Assembly: GCA_016800925.1 (NCBI GenBank)
Contig: JABCPU010001081.1
Location: 1 to 16,657, forward strand
Direction of reading: 5' to 3'
Length of the DNA: 16,657 nucleotides
From: Suillus spraguei
Lineage: Eukaryota; Basidiomycota; Agaricomycetes; Boletales; Suillaceae
The notes under the pieces were generated by a model that had not been told where the DNA came from, did not search any database, and saw only the letters and a list, made by a program, of their open reading frames with translations. Position numbers and translations under genes: made by a program. Positions 1-10,200 of this stretch are shown here, piece by piece. Every line of letters starts with the position of its first letter. The first letter of the stretch is position 1.

Positions 1-362
1 ATATGTTCTGCTCTATCTTGACTTGGACCTGGAAGCCATTGTTTTGATTCAGGAATGTAATGCGCTGGCTGGATTTCTCGATGAGCGTCAGTCATGGTCC
101 TCCTTTGATACCTGGCTGCCCTGGCCCTGGCATGAGTCTGTTAAGTGCTGTCAGTAACGAAGTGTGTGGCACAGCATTGGCCAATCATAATATGTCACGG
201 TTTAATGCGAACTTGGGTAAGCCACTGTACAGGTAAGCCGATCAGCAACCGTAGAAGTTCTAGAACAACAACTTCGATTCAAACTTGGAGGTCTTCACTT
301 AGTGGTCATTTTTATAACGTCCCGACTCCCTAGTGGCTCACAAGAGAGCGCCATGCTGTGGA
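1..362. other. Left-edge stretch with no supported gene
   Basis: No family is recognised here. A short open frame at 145-333 has no recognisable motif. Frames interrupted by stops run through the rest. A GT-type splice donor sequence (AG|GTAAGCC) occurs near 231, but no matching coding context was found. This may be the decayed flank of the duplicated block that begins near 363. Confidence 0.5.
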
Positions 363-1005
363 TAGTAGCAGGCCGCTGCACGGATCAGGATTAACTGCAG
401 GCGGTTGAGCCGCAGTTCACAAGCAAATGTCTATAGTATGACGATACCGCTGGTTCATTCCAATCGACCACGATCCCTATTGACCCCAAACCTTCAAGTT
501 GCGCTATTTCGCTACATAGACTGATGCCGTTCGCAGCGGATATGGAAACCGTCACGCCATCAATTTTCGATCCCAAGACTAATAAATGCAATGGAACTGA
601 GCCGTCCGACGATTCACAAGCAACAGATCGTCGTTGGTAACTCTTTGCAGGTTGTTGTCATGTGCATATCGGCGGTCATACTTGCCAACTTGATCTTGAC
701 TATCCGATCGAGTTCATATGGCTCGATCGTCGTCATGAGTATGCCTCACGATTATAGCTTGCCTTTGAGGTTTTTAGGGCCATACTTGTATTTCACAGCT
801 GCAGTGCACACCTGCATTTGATCTCGAAAACAGTTGCAGCATGATGTCAATACAGATGACCTAGCATTTCAACCGACGCCCAAGCCCTAAGCACCCGCAC
901 GCAAGACCGTGACTTTACACCATATGGTAACCAACAGCGCGGTCCATTAAATATAGATCCAATGCACTCCTCCTAAAGCAAGACGACCAGGAGTCTGACG
1001 CGATT
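363..1005 (+). pseudogene. Degenerate partial copy of the PH-gene promoter and first exon
   Basis: This stretch aligns by eye, in order, with about 5920-7275. Exact or near-exact blocks are 681-700 with 6480-6499, 825-842 with 7093-7110 (18 identical bases), 873-885 with 7149-7161 (13 identical), 900-921 with 7169-7190 (two mismatches) and 982-1002 with 7251-7271 (three mismatches). The left end matches the tail of the phosphatase fragment near 5921-5958. The copy is shorter because it lacks most of 6290-6480 and about 6640-7060, so it has neither the start codon nor the first ~88 codons. It is riddled with stops and small indels and cannot encode protein. It appears to be an old segmental duplication that has decayed. 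That the two segments are related is fairly certain; the exact ends are not. Confidence 0.75.
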
Positions 1006-3479
1006 CCCAGACCGACTTTATTGCCATTATTTTTCCGATCACTGCTTTTGGAATTTAGCTCCTGTGGTCGAGTCACAAATGCTAGATTGAAGGCATTCGT
1101 ATGTGAAATCAGAAATACCTACAAGGTAACGTACCGGTATACGGGTGCCACTTTCGTCATGATGAGGAATGACAGTCCCAAAAGTTGTCTCTTTTTTCGT
1201 CCCGGAGGTCGAGGGAAGCTTGAGGCAGCGGTCACATGGTAAAGCATCATCATCGCCGTCATCGGCTGGCGATGTGTACGACAGCTTAAAGCCACTTGCG
1301 AAAGCTCGCATTCGGGAACTTTTGGGAAGCACCACCGCAGAAAGCTGTCTTGACGACCGCATCTTTTTTTGTCTACCTGGTACTTGATTTCAAGGCTTTT
1401 GTGCGTATCTTTCCCTAATATATTTTCTAGCCTCAAATTAATACTCTACCACCGTGTGGTTCCGAAGTTTCATGCGTATGTTCTTCCTTTCATCTTGATG
1501 GTGACTTGTGTCCAGAATCCTAGCATTTGCCGACACATTTAGAATCAGCCTCAATAGGAGCACAGATATCAGGAATGTGACATGGTCTAAACTTTAAACA
1601 ATTGGACACATCAGAGCTTGACATGCCGGGAGGTTTGGGAATTAGACTTGGATATTGTACTGTTTTGTAATTACCACGCAATTTTCACTTTCTGTATCAG
1701 TGATTTTGACTCGTGTCTGAAGCTGGTCCTGAATTCACCATGATGGGGCAAGCAAGAGGTCTGCCAACAACAATAGTCACTTCTGTACAATATTGAGTGA
1801 TAATGAATGAATATTATATACAGTATCTCTATCGCTGGAAGACATTCCATACTGACGTAGTAAGCAACCATTGAACAGCCATGGGACGAAATTTAGTCGT
1901 TACGAGGTTTCATCAGTGAGTAGGGTGAGTATCCCTCCATTAGGAACCGTGGATCACCTCTTCATGAAGATATACATGATTACGAACCAAGGCTTGGATT
2001 GGCGTTCTTTATCTGCAATACACTCACAGTAGGAGAGGATGAAGGCTAGTTCACTGGCAAAAGGGATGCTATCATACTACAGAGTAGAATGAATTATATC
2101 CTGGGATACAGTGATCCTTCTTCACGGAAATTTCGTGAATGCGACCACACTAAAATGCACTAACGATGCTCCCGCAGAATGAAATATTTGGGTACTCTAT
2201 ACCAGTACAAGAATTTTGGAAGAGCATCAGCATGTAGTTTCAATATGAAATGTGCGTCACATAGTATTCAGGCGGGATTCTTCGGTAATGAATTTCGGTT
2301 GTAACTCGAGTACTCAATGTTGGTAAAGTTACAGGTTGAGGTAAAAGGGTCCCGATTATCCTTAAAGTTTACTTATCAGTTTCAATGGCCAAGCCGAAAT
2401 GATGCATACGCAATTAACAAATGCGCACCTAGATTCATCAGCTTCGCGATACGCAAACATCGGACAACCATCAACTGGGATTCTTACATGTGATCATCTT
2501 CTTCATCAACGCGATGACATTAATTGTATAGGTCTTTATCAAAGATAAGACGTGCGCGTGAGGCCTGAGCTTCATTCTTGGCAGCTTTCCGATGCATCTG
2601 CGGGCGTTTGAGCAATGTCATATCCTCACGTATCGGAAATCGCACACTGTAGCTAGTAGCTACACATGATGGTCGCAACGTTAATATCAGTAAAGCACCG
2701 ATTGAACTTCCAACTTCAAGGACTGACGTATCACTGGGAGCGCGGAGGAATATGTTATTCAATTCCACTTGATCGTCTCATTCATCGCCCTTTTGCCGAA
2801 TCTAGGCGCTAGAAAGAATGAATACAACAGAATTGATGTGAACACACCATATTTCACCCTCGTCATCGTTTTCACTAAAGTTGTCCTATTCTTTTTCGTA
2901 TACGTTATCACAACTGGTTATCGATAAGTGCCAGTGAGGGGCCTTGTTAATTGATATATTTCTGCTACATTGCCGCTGGACTGGCGTCGAACGTGCCACG
3001 GTGATGTCCGTCCTGCATCACATTGCAAGTGAAAAGACCGTCAGGCGGGGATCCCTTCGTTACAAAAAGAGCCTAGTACAGGACCAGATGACAACAGAAG
3101 ATCCGAAGTCGTTCGGACCAGTTGGATTATGTAAGCGTATATCGGTCAACCCTTGATTCTACCATATTCCAGTATCAAGAAGTCTGCAAGCATTGAAAAT
3201 TTTAAATTTTTAAGAGGGTCGGGCTCAAATGAACAGCAGAATCGAGGCTCGACATTCTAACTATCACTTTTTATTTAGCCTTTTAATGGGACCTCAATGC
3301 AGTGAAGGAAGGTCCGGTCTTACTACTGAGTACTGAACTTCGTTCTGCATGAAATTTGCTAGGCTAATCCGCAATTGATGTGAGACCAGGGAGCTGAAGA
3401 TATAATAAATCTACCGATTCCATCATCTGAGGGACACCTGTCTGGTCGCCTTTCCACGTTGCCTACACTCTGGATAGAT
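1006..3479. other. Long non-coding or decayed interval
   Basis: There are about 2.5 kb with no recognisable gene. Open frames are all under about 110 residues, exist in competing frames on both strands (for example 1039-1362 minus and 1169-1387 plus) and show no domain motif. AT-rich patches occur, for example near 3190-3215. No tRNA, rRNA, terminal repeats of a transposon or CRISPR-like periodicity were seen. A minus-strand frame at 2520-2768 and a plus-strand frame at 2944-3156 are the longest in their areas, but nothing supports them. Confidence 0.5.
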
Positions 3480-3539
3480 GACAGACTTATTCAACGTTTT
3501 GGAAAGGAATATTTCAATGGGCAGAAAAAATTATGGAGG

Positions 3540-4575
3540 CGTTTTTGTTTCGGAGCAGTAATGACACTCGTAGAAGTCTCCGCACCGAAGTGGAATTCAT
3601 CAGACTGGAGTTCAAGCGTTCACAGACAACACCTACCTCAGTATGGTTGAAATGCTACTAAGCGCATTTTTTGAATTTGAAAGCTTCTAGATGAGCTCAT
3701 CATGGTCATTCCCCTGATTTACCTTGGGGTCGAAATTCTGGTCATGGGACTCAGGTGCGCTTTTCAGATCCAAATGCCTTATCACACCCTTACCTTGTTT
3801 TCGTCGCAGATTCGGAAGGATTTTTGTCCTACAATAATTATCAAGACTTTGAGACACCACCAGGCAACTCTCGCTACACCGCCACGCAAGAAAAGAACCC
3901 CAATGGCGCTTCGGGTGTCTGCTATGCTCAGGTCAGTCACCAACTTTTGGTCATGTATGAATCTGCTCATTATTTTCCTGGCCGTTCCTTTCCAATGACC
4001 GCGTACGTAGCAGTTCCTGGGATTAGTTGACGTGCTGAAATGATTCGTTGCAGTTCAAGGTCGTTACTCAGACGGCCAGTGGGCCCAGTTAAACATCGGG
4101 CACGCTACAGCCATAATATCCAAAAACTATGGGGTGACAATCACCGCCAAATCCATTGGATGGAAGGCCACCATCTCCGCAGGAATGTTCAATACGATAT
4201 ATTTCTCCATTGATCTCAGGGCATCTTTACCGTAGCTAACGCGTACATTACAGCTGTCGAAGGCAATCTGTCATTCAAAGGCATTGATGAAATCTAGTAT
4301 GGCACAACCGCAAGCTGTAACAACGACCAACTCCTGTTTTTTTTTTTCAATCTGGATGGAAATTTGATTTTTTAGTCTTCATGCGTACCGCCCTTCTATT
4401 TGACTTTTCAAACTGTCTATTGACAATCTTCGCTCGTATGCTCATTCGTAAGTGCACTATCCCATCTTGCATTTTGGTTACTGATAGGATTCCAGCGTAT
4501 GGAATGCCACCAGGCGCGCTCTGTTTTAATCAATCGAGCTTCAGCGACACAGAGCTCAAGAACGACATAGTAAGT
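3540..4575 (+). pseudogene. Exon-like fragments of an unrecognised protein, probably a gene remnant
   Basis: Several pieces look like coding exons. A GT donor at 3640 (GTATGG), a possible branch sequence (ACTAAG) and a TAG acceptor at 3690 would outline a 51-bp intron, the size seen in the real genes downstream. The frame from about 3695 to 4027 is open and has ordinary protein composition with many Gly, Asn, Ser and Tyr; a typical stretch reads PYLVFVADSEGFLSYNNY. A second open piece at 4056-4232 follows a TTGCAG acceptor at 4053 and contains DGQWAQLN. It looks rich in beta strands and ends at TAG (4233). A third lies at about 4497-4569 between a CCAG acceptor and a GTAAGT donor. The pieces do not join in one frame without extra changes. 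I do not recognise the family. No signal peptide or catalytic motif was identified. Confidence 0.25.
4337..4347 (+). repeat. Homopolymer tract of eleven T
   Basis: This is the longest single-base run noticed in the window, and it lies in non-coding sequence. Its true length may differ, given the evidence elsewhere that runs have lost bases. Confidence 0.7.
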
Positions 4576-5649
4576 TGGACTCAGATTTAATGTGTTGAGA
4601 TTTAACTGGTGGCAAAACTCGCAATTTCAAAATATTGTATACTTTTCTCTTGTGTACCAAACAATTTTTCTGTACTCCTCGACATAGCATCACAGCCAGC
4701 GTCGTTTTGGTTTGTGTAGACGTTTTCCCAACGTGCTGCCTCTCTTGCAACTTCTCTGTATTGTCATTATCACCTCGGATTTTGCCTTTCCACCCTTTCG
4801 GCTTTTTTCTTTTTGAACTTCTCCACGCAGCGTCCCATTGCTGAGCAACATCCTGTAACGTGATTCCGGCGACAAAACTAGTAGTTTATTCTCACGCCCT
4901 TCACCTTAATTACTTTGGGTCAACAGTGGGTAACTCGTTCCTTAGCCTCCAGAACCCAGAGCGTTCATTAGGCGTGAGGCCTGATTCACGGTTTATATCC
5001 TGCTCCGCACTGTTTAGTTCAACGCGAATACGTTCGGGATCATATGCGAACCCGATTCTCTCATGGTATCTACATCGCTTCTTTTGCGTGGGCAGGCCGC
5101 ATTGACTTCTACACTTGGAAAGATCGATCCCATCGCATACTGCTCTATCATGATACCTCGCCGTCCAGGCAATATAGTCGTTAGCCGGTACTCCAACCAT
5201 TGAGCGGTGTGATCGGACTCGCATTATTGTGGGCGATCTACTGAAGCGCAGTCACTGTAGCTTGATCACAGACGGATGGTAACAAGGAATTATATTTTCA
5301 TGCGAGCTGGCTTATACGGGAGCTGTATGCAGGAAGTTATGGATTACTACTACACAAGCGCCTCTTCCTCGTATCCGCGGCACGTGTGTTCCTCAGTGCC
5401 ATCGCGGAACCAAATTCTCTTTGCTCCAGCAACTTCCAGCATCTCTCAATTCTCCCTACATACATCCTCCAAGTCGTTGTGGACTGCCGTTCAGCTCACA
5501 ATATGAAGAGAGGACGACGGTCCATTGGCGGATGGCAATGTGCCTCAAACGGAAGCTAGGATGGCCTCAACCTAAAGATGAATGCTACTCACAACAACGA
5601 CCGAAGACATTCTAATGACCAAGCTATGCAAATGGTGCAAACACTCGCC
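4576..5649. other. Interval without a supported gene
   Basis: About 1 kb with no recognised protein. The longest open frame is on the minus strand at 4910-5224 (104 residues) with a competing plus-strand frame at 4860-5105. Neither shows a family motif or a convincing start context. Codons upstream of the phosphatase fragment (about 5276-5640) might be decayed N-terminal parts of that gene, but I could not identify any conserved phosphatase motif in them. Confidence 0.4.
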
Positions 5650-5974
5650 TGCACTCCCAGGATGGAAAGTTCGTGTCTATTTTCCCTCCCACCCCTGGCC
5701 GATCGATGCTGTCGAATTCAGGTCCGACAAGCGATGCACCTGTACTGAAGGTTACGCTACTTGAGAGCAAGCGAATGAACCAAGCCTGCTGGCCGCGGGT
5801 GTAGAGCGAATTCTTGTCACCTCAACAAATCCGCACGATGCTGTAATATTTACCCATCTGTTGTATGCTGCATGGCCGGACCATAGGCTTCCCGAGGACG
5901 AAGACTGGGAAACCAGCTCAGCAGCAGCCTCTTACATGGACCAGGCAGCTGAGCTGCAGCCCACAGGCGAATAG
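5650..5974 (+). pseudogene. Protein tyrosine phosphatase fragment (WPD-loop region)
   Basis: The frame at 5801-5971 contains HLLYAAWPDHRLPEDED, the classic WPD-loop segment of non-receptor protein tyrosine phosphatases (family pattern: H-hydrophobic-x-Y-x-x-W-P-D-H-G-x-P). The loop aspartate is the general acid in catalysis. Here the usual Gly after His is Arg. Upstream, another frame reads VTLLESKRMNQACW, which fits the beta strands that precede the loop, and an IFPPTPGR stretch lies before that. The two frames would join if one A were added at about 5809-5810, but an in-frame TAG at 5801-5803 would remain. The frame ends at TAG (5972-5974). The P-loop signature HCxxGxGR(S/T) that should follow about 40 residues later is absent, as are the N-terminal parts. 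It is therefore a broken remnant that cannot be an active enzyme. The family call is fairly sure; the limits are approximate. Confidence 0.65.
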
Positions 5975-7275
5975 GAACGCACTAGCGAACATCTACGAGA
6001 CTACAATCGTCTACCTTGCCTATGTATAACGTAAAATGTTAATGATACAGCTGGTTTGTTCCACCGTGGCTTTAGCGACCACAATCCTATTGACCTGCGA
6101 GAACTCCAAGCCACGCCATTCTACTAGATTCTGATACGTTGGCAATTTTCAATGATGGGTAACTGTTGTGCACCAATTTCAATCCTAAAACTAATTTAAA
6201 CGAAACAGAACAGATCCAATCGATGATTCATGAACTCATTTGTCACTGATAGTTCTTTGCAAGTTGCTGTCGAGGCACCATATGTATGTCTGCTCTTGTC
6301 ATCATGATACCTCACGGCCATGACCTCGGGAGAAAAAAGTTCTTGCAGGAGATTGATTCTGACATTGTTGCAGTCACATGGGACCTATAAAAGATGATGG
6401 AGACCAAATGGTTACGAGAGCCTATCTGTCCTTCTGGAAAGCAGGTGTTCCTTCTTTTCATTGTCATATAGAAGATAGGCTTGCCAACTCGATCTTGACG
6501 ATTTGATCGAGTTCATGTGCCTCGTACGGACGATTATCACCCCGTGTTGTCGTCACAATTTAATAGGCCAGGTCATTGTCACGATGATTATAGTATATTT
6601 TTGAGAAACGTGGGTTTTCAAGCTGTTTCAAGGCTATGCTCGGAGCACGTGCACTTATACAGCCTTCCCAATCCAAGCAAGTCCATGTATTAAATTTGTT
6701 CGAATCATAGAAGTTCTAGTTTTAAATATTCGTGGGTTAGCGTCTGTTGCCTAACCTTTTGAGATCGACCTGTAAGGAGAGCACTTTGACGGTTTATGGC
6801 ACTATCTATGAGCTCAGGCTCAAGTAGTCCCCAGTGGGATAACCGTCATCGTGGCTTTATTTCTCCCGCCGAGCTACAACAGCTCAGACAAGCTAGTCCA
6901 GGCAGAGGAACCGATCTACACGAGTTTCAAGCACGACAACCTGCAACAAGTCCAACAGGCGACAACAACCCTAGCGCCGGAGTAGTAACGTTAACAACTC
7001 AACAGGAGGACCAGTCGGTCTTGAGACCTGCTCATCAACAACCAGCCGCTAATACTATGTCGCACATTCGCACTTCATCTTTCTTTTCTTTTCGAAAACA
7101 GTTGCAGCATTCAAGCGACGCGAGTGGCGACCAGCAGCAGCAATCTCACCGACGCCCAAGCACTGGCGCGCAAGACCGCGACTTTGCACCGCAAAAACAA
7201 CACAGCGCGCTCAAACAATGGGCCCAATGCGCTCCTCGCCAGAGAAGCAGGATGACCAAGAGTCCGACGCGGCTT
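5920..7275 (+). repeat. Source-like copy of the segmental duplication
   Basis: This segment holds the tail of the phosphatase fragment, the promoter of the PH-domain gene and the first ~160 codons of that gene. It is the intact-looking partner of the degenerate copy at 363-1005, in direct orientation and about 5.6 kb away. Shared blocks are listed under that copy. The copies differ by several large gaps and many substitutions, so the event is not recent. Confidence 0.7.
5975..6795 (+). promoter_or_regulatory. Presumed promoter and 5' UTR of the PH-domain gene
   Basis: This is the stretch between the phosphatase fragment and the ATG at 6796. No open frame is convincing. Short AT-rich patches (for example 6572-6600 and 6718-6730) occur, but no clear TATA box is placed. 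A CACGTG core lies near 6646. A stop codon (6787-6789) is in frame two codons upstream of the ATG, which supports that ATG as the first possible start in this exon. Most of the stretch was included in the duplication, so it should not be assumed conserved for function. Confidence 0.4.
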
Positions 7276-10200
7276 TAGCAGTCCGCAGAAATTCTACCTC
7301 TGTCCCTCCTCTTCACCCTGAAATACGCTCCATTGTTCAGCTCACTGTTGCGCATGCCCGGAAGGTCTACTTCAGCGGCCCACTAGTAAAGCGCATACAG
7401 CGCCAGCCGGATGGCCAACGTCCCAAAGATGATGGATGGGTTGATGTCTGGGCCCAGCTTAGCGGCACAACGTTGAGCATATGGGACATGAAGGAGATCG
7501 AGGAAGCAAACAGAAGGCCTTGAGTGCCTCCTGCGTATGTGAATATTACAGATGCCGTGGGTCTATTCCGTTCTCTTTCTATGCTGGTGGTGATGACGCT
7601 GGCGACAGTTCGTTCATGTTCTAGGTTCGGTAACTGGCCCCGCTGAGAGTGCAGATCAACCACGCAAGACATATACGAACGTCCTCACTCTCAACACAGC
7701 AGGCTCTAATTTACTTCTGTTCAGCTGTCCCTCAGCACCGGCATTGAACTCATGGGCGACAGCTCTACGATTATCAGCTTGGGAAAGTCTCGTCTCGAAG
7801 AATGTATACTGCTCATTTAATACGCATAACATTGCTTGAAGGTCAGTTCCTCCACTGGAGTATGTCCGACACTGACGTCATGTCTCTCAGGTAAAGATAC
7901 CCGCACAACCCTCGTCCGTGGCCGCATGGAAGGTTGGGTGCTCATACGCGTTGCTGGACAAACAGACTGGAAACGCATGTGGATGGTCATCTCCGGGTCG
8001 CAGACTTCGTCCACTGATCCTGGAGCCCCATCCATTACCATTGGCAACGTAGCTGCTCCCAAGAAACGCATGTCAAATCTCTTCTCGCGGGATCACTCTC
8101 CCGAGCCTCTACCCATGAAGCCTTTGCTCGCACTTCATGCATCTCCTAGGTCAAAGGACAAGAAGCACCCCCTTCTCACGCTTAGGGAGGTTTCACAAGC
8201 GTTTGCGGTGTACCCAGAACGCCCAGAGTTGATCAACCGCAGTACACTCATGAAACTTGAGGGTCTGATTGGCGACGAGGAAATGGCAGGCACGATGAAA
8301 CGAAGGGAGGGGTGGTTGCTTATTATGCCTGAGCTCGAGGCAGGGAACACGCAAGCATCTGAAATGCTCAAATGGCTTGTTGGTGAGTAGACCATCTCAG
8401 TTGCACAGAACATGACGACTCACTGTTTATTTAGCGCTTCATGACGCCTTTGAGCTATATGGACGACCGAAAGCATATACCTGGGACCCTCGTGATCCAG
8501 TTTCACTGATGTTTGCTTATCCAGTCAATCCTGGGAGAGACGTAAGTGCAAGTTGTCTCTCAGCACAAGTCCGCTGATTCATTGGGCGATAGCTCCTGTT
8601 CCTTGATCGCGAAGTTGCAGAGTCTATGGACCCACGTGACGACCGTACCTCCGCCATTCGCAATCGTCTCTTAAATATCCTCCACTCGCGCATGCCCGAA
8701 CTGCGTGCTAAGTCTGCGCCGCCCCCACTGCCACCCACTGGTTTGAGTGCTGATCCGAATCGCCCACAACTGCAACAGCCATCACAAAATGTTGCTCAGC
8801 CCCGATCACCATCACAGAATGGCCAGTCTGTTTACGCCCCCCAGCTCCCCATAATCAATTTCGACTCGCGCTCGCCACCAGACCTCACTGTCGGTCACGC
8901 TCTCTCCCCCATTACGGAACGGAGCGCAACGCGTGAAACGCTTCCAGATTTCCCTCGTACGCAAAGCCGCTCGATGTCGAATGAACACCACGGGTCTGAG
9001 TCGATGATGATTAGTAGTTCAATATCAAGTGAGAAGCCAGATTCAGTAGGGCAGTCAGCGAGCAACGTGCATCAGGACTTTACGTCGCGTTCCATGTCCG
9101 AGCATAGCCAGTCGCAGATGCTTTCTCCGCTCACGTCATTGAACCCGGTCCTAGAGAGTGTACATGGGTCGATGACAGATCTCCCACCGACTGGAAGTCC
9201 TCCTCCTACCTCGCGTTCGGACTCAAGGCCTGCGCCGAGCTTGGAGACTGTGCAGACGAGGAGCACAGAGCCGTCAACAGTTGCGAGTGTAGATATCGGT
9301 GGGTTCAAACTTCCCTTACTCCCGAGTCTCCTATGTCACCTGCGTTTTCTACGGGCTCGACGAGTCCCGCTTCGGGTAATGGTAGGCCTACTTCGCCAGG
9401 AACGTTATTGTCAGCCCTTGTTGCACCCGTGCCCATCAGATCTCCGGCTTCAAGAACTCCCCCTCCTGTCTCTCCCCTTTCATGTCTCACATCGCCTTAC
9501 TCTCCCAAAGGGAAGGATAAAGAGTTGCCCTCTATTCAAGACGTACAAGATGTTGTACAGCTGCCGCCTCGAACATTGTCTCCACCTCGCCCGTCTATAA
9601 CGCAGCTGCATAATGCAGGCTCACCGCCCTTGCCTCCTAAAGCCCTGTCGCCAACCCCAACACCGCGGATGCCTGTTTCTACAGCAACGGTTCCTGTCGC
9701 CCCCACGCAACCCTAGCACAAGACACTCAGAGTATACTTTCAGACGCTCTCTTCTTCATGCAACAACTTGACGAAAAGCCCAAAAACCCGCCGCGGCGAG
9801 TCCCAACTACCATTTCTGAGGCCTCATATTCTGAAGAGGGCTCCGTGTCGGACAAGCCATTGCGCTCGTCGTCAGCGCGTCGGGAACGCCGATGACATTC
9901 TCTGAGCTGGGAAAGATGGAAACTAATATAAGCGAACCCAACATGATTGGCTCGCGCTCTTCTCTCGGGCGTAAGCCGTCCGGTGCACGTGTCCAACCAA
10001 CTTCTAGCCGAGGCCCAAATGTGGAAGCCACCTTAGTTCAATCTTCACCTTCTTTAGAGCACGCTCACGTTCAGGCCATGACGGATTCGCAGCAGAAGAT
10101 CATCCAAAAGCAGAACAATGGCGACGACGTAAATGTAGATGCACTCGCTGCGTTGTCTTTCCTCGATGGTGCATCCGATGTCGTACCTCCGTCTGCAACT

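Noticed and set aside
1039..1436. Overlapping open frames of 105-107 residues on the minus strand
   Set aside because: Two different frames are open over the same bases along with plus-strand frames, no family motif is seen, and the left part abuts decayed duplicated sequence.
4910..5224. Minus-strand open frame of 104 residues
   Set aside because: It has no recognisable motif or splice context, and competing frames are open on the other strand.
1..6000. Transposon, LTR element, CRISPR array or toxin-like cassette in the gene-poor part
   Set aside because: No terminal inverted repeats, long terminal repeats, transposase or reverse-transcriptase motifs, or regular repeat-spacer pattern were seen. 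The only repeat found is the degenerate direct duplication already reported.
6685..6725. tRNA-like B-box (GTTCGAATC near 6699)
   Set aside because: No matching A-box, acceptor stem or anticodon arm could be placed around it.
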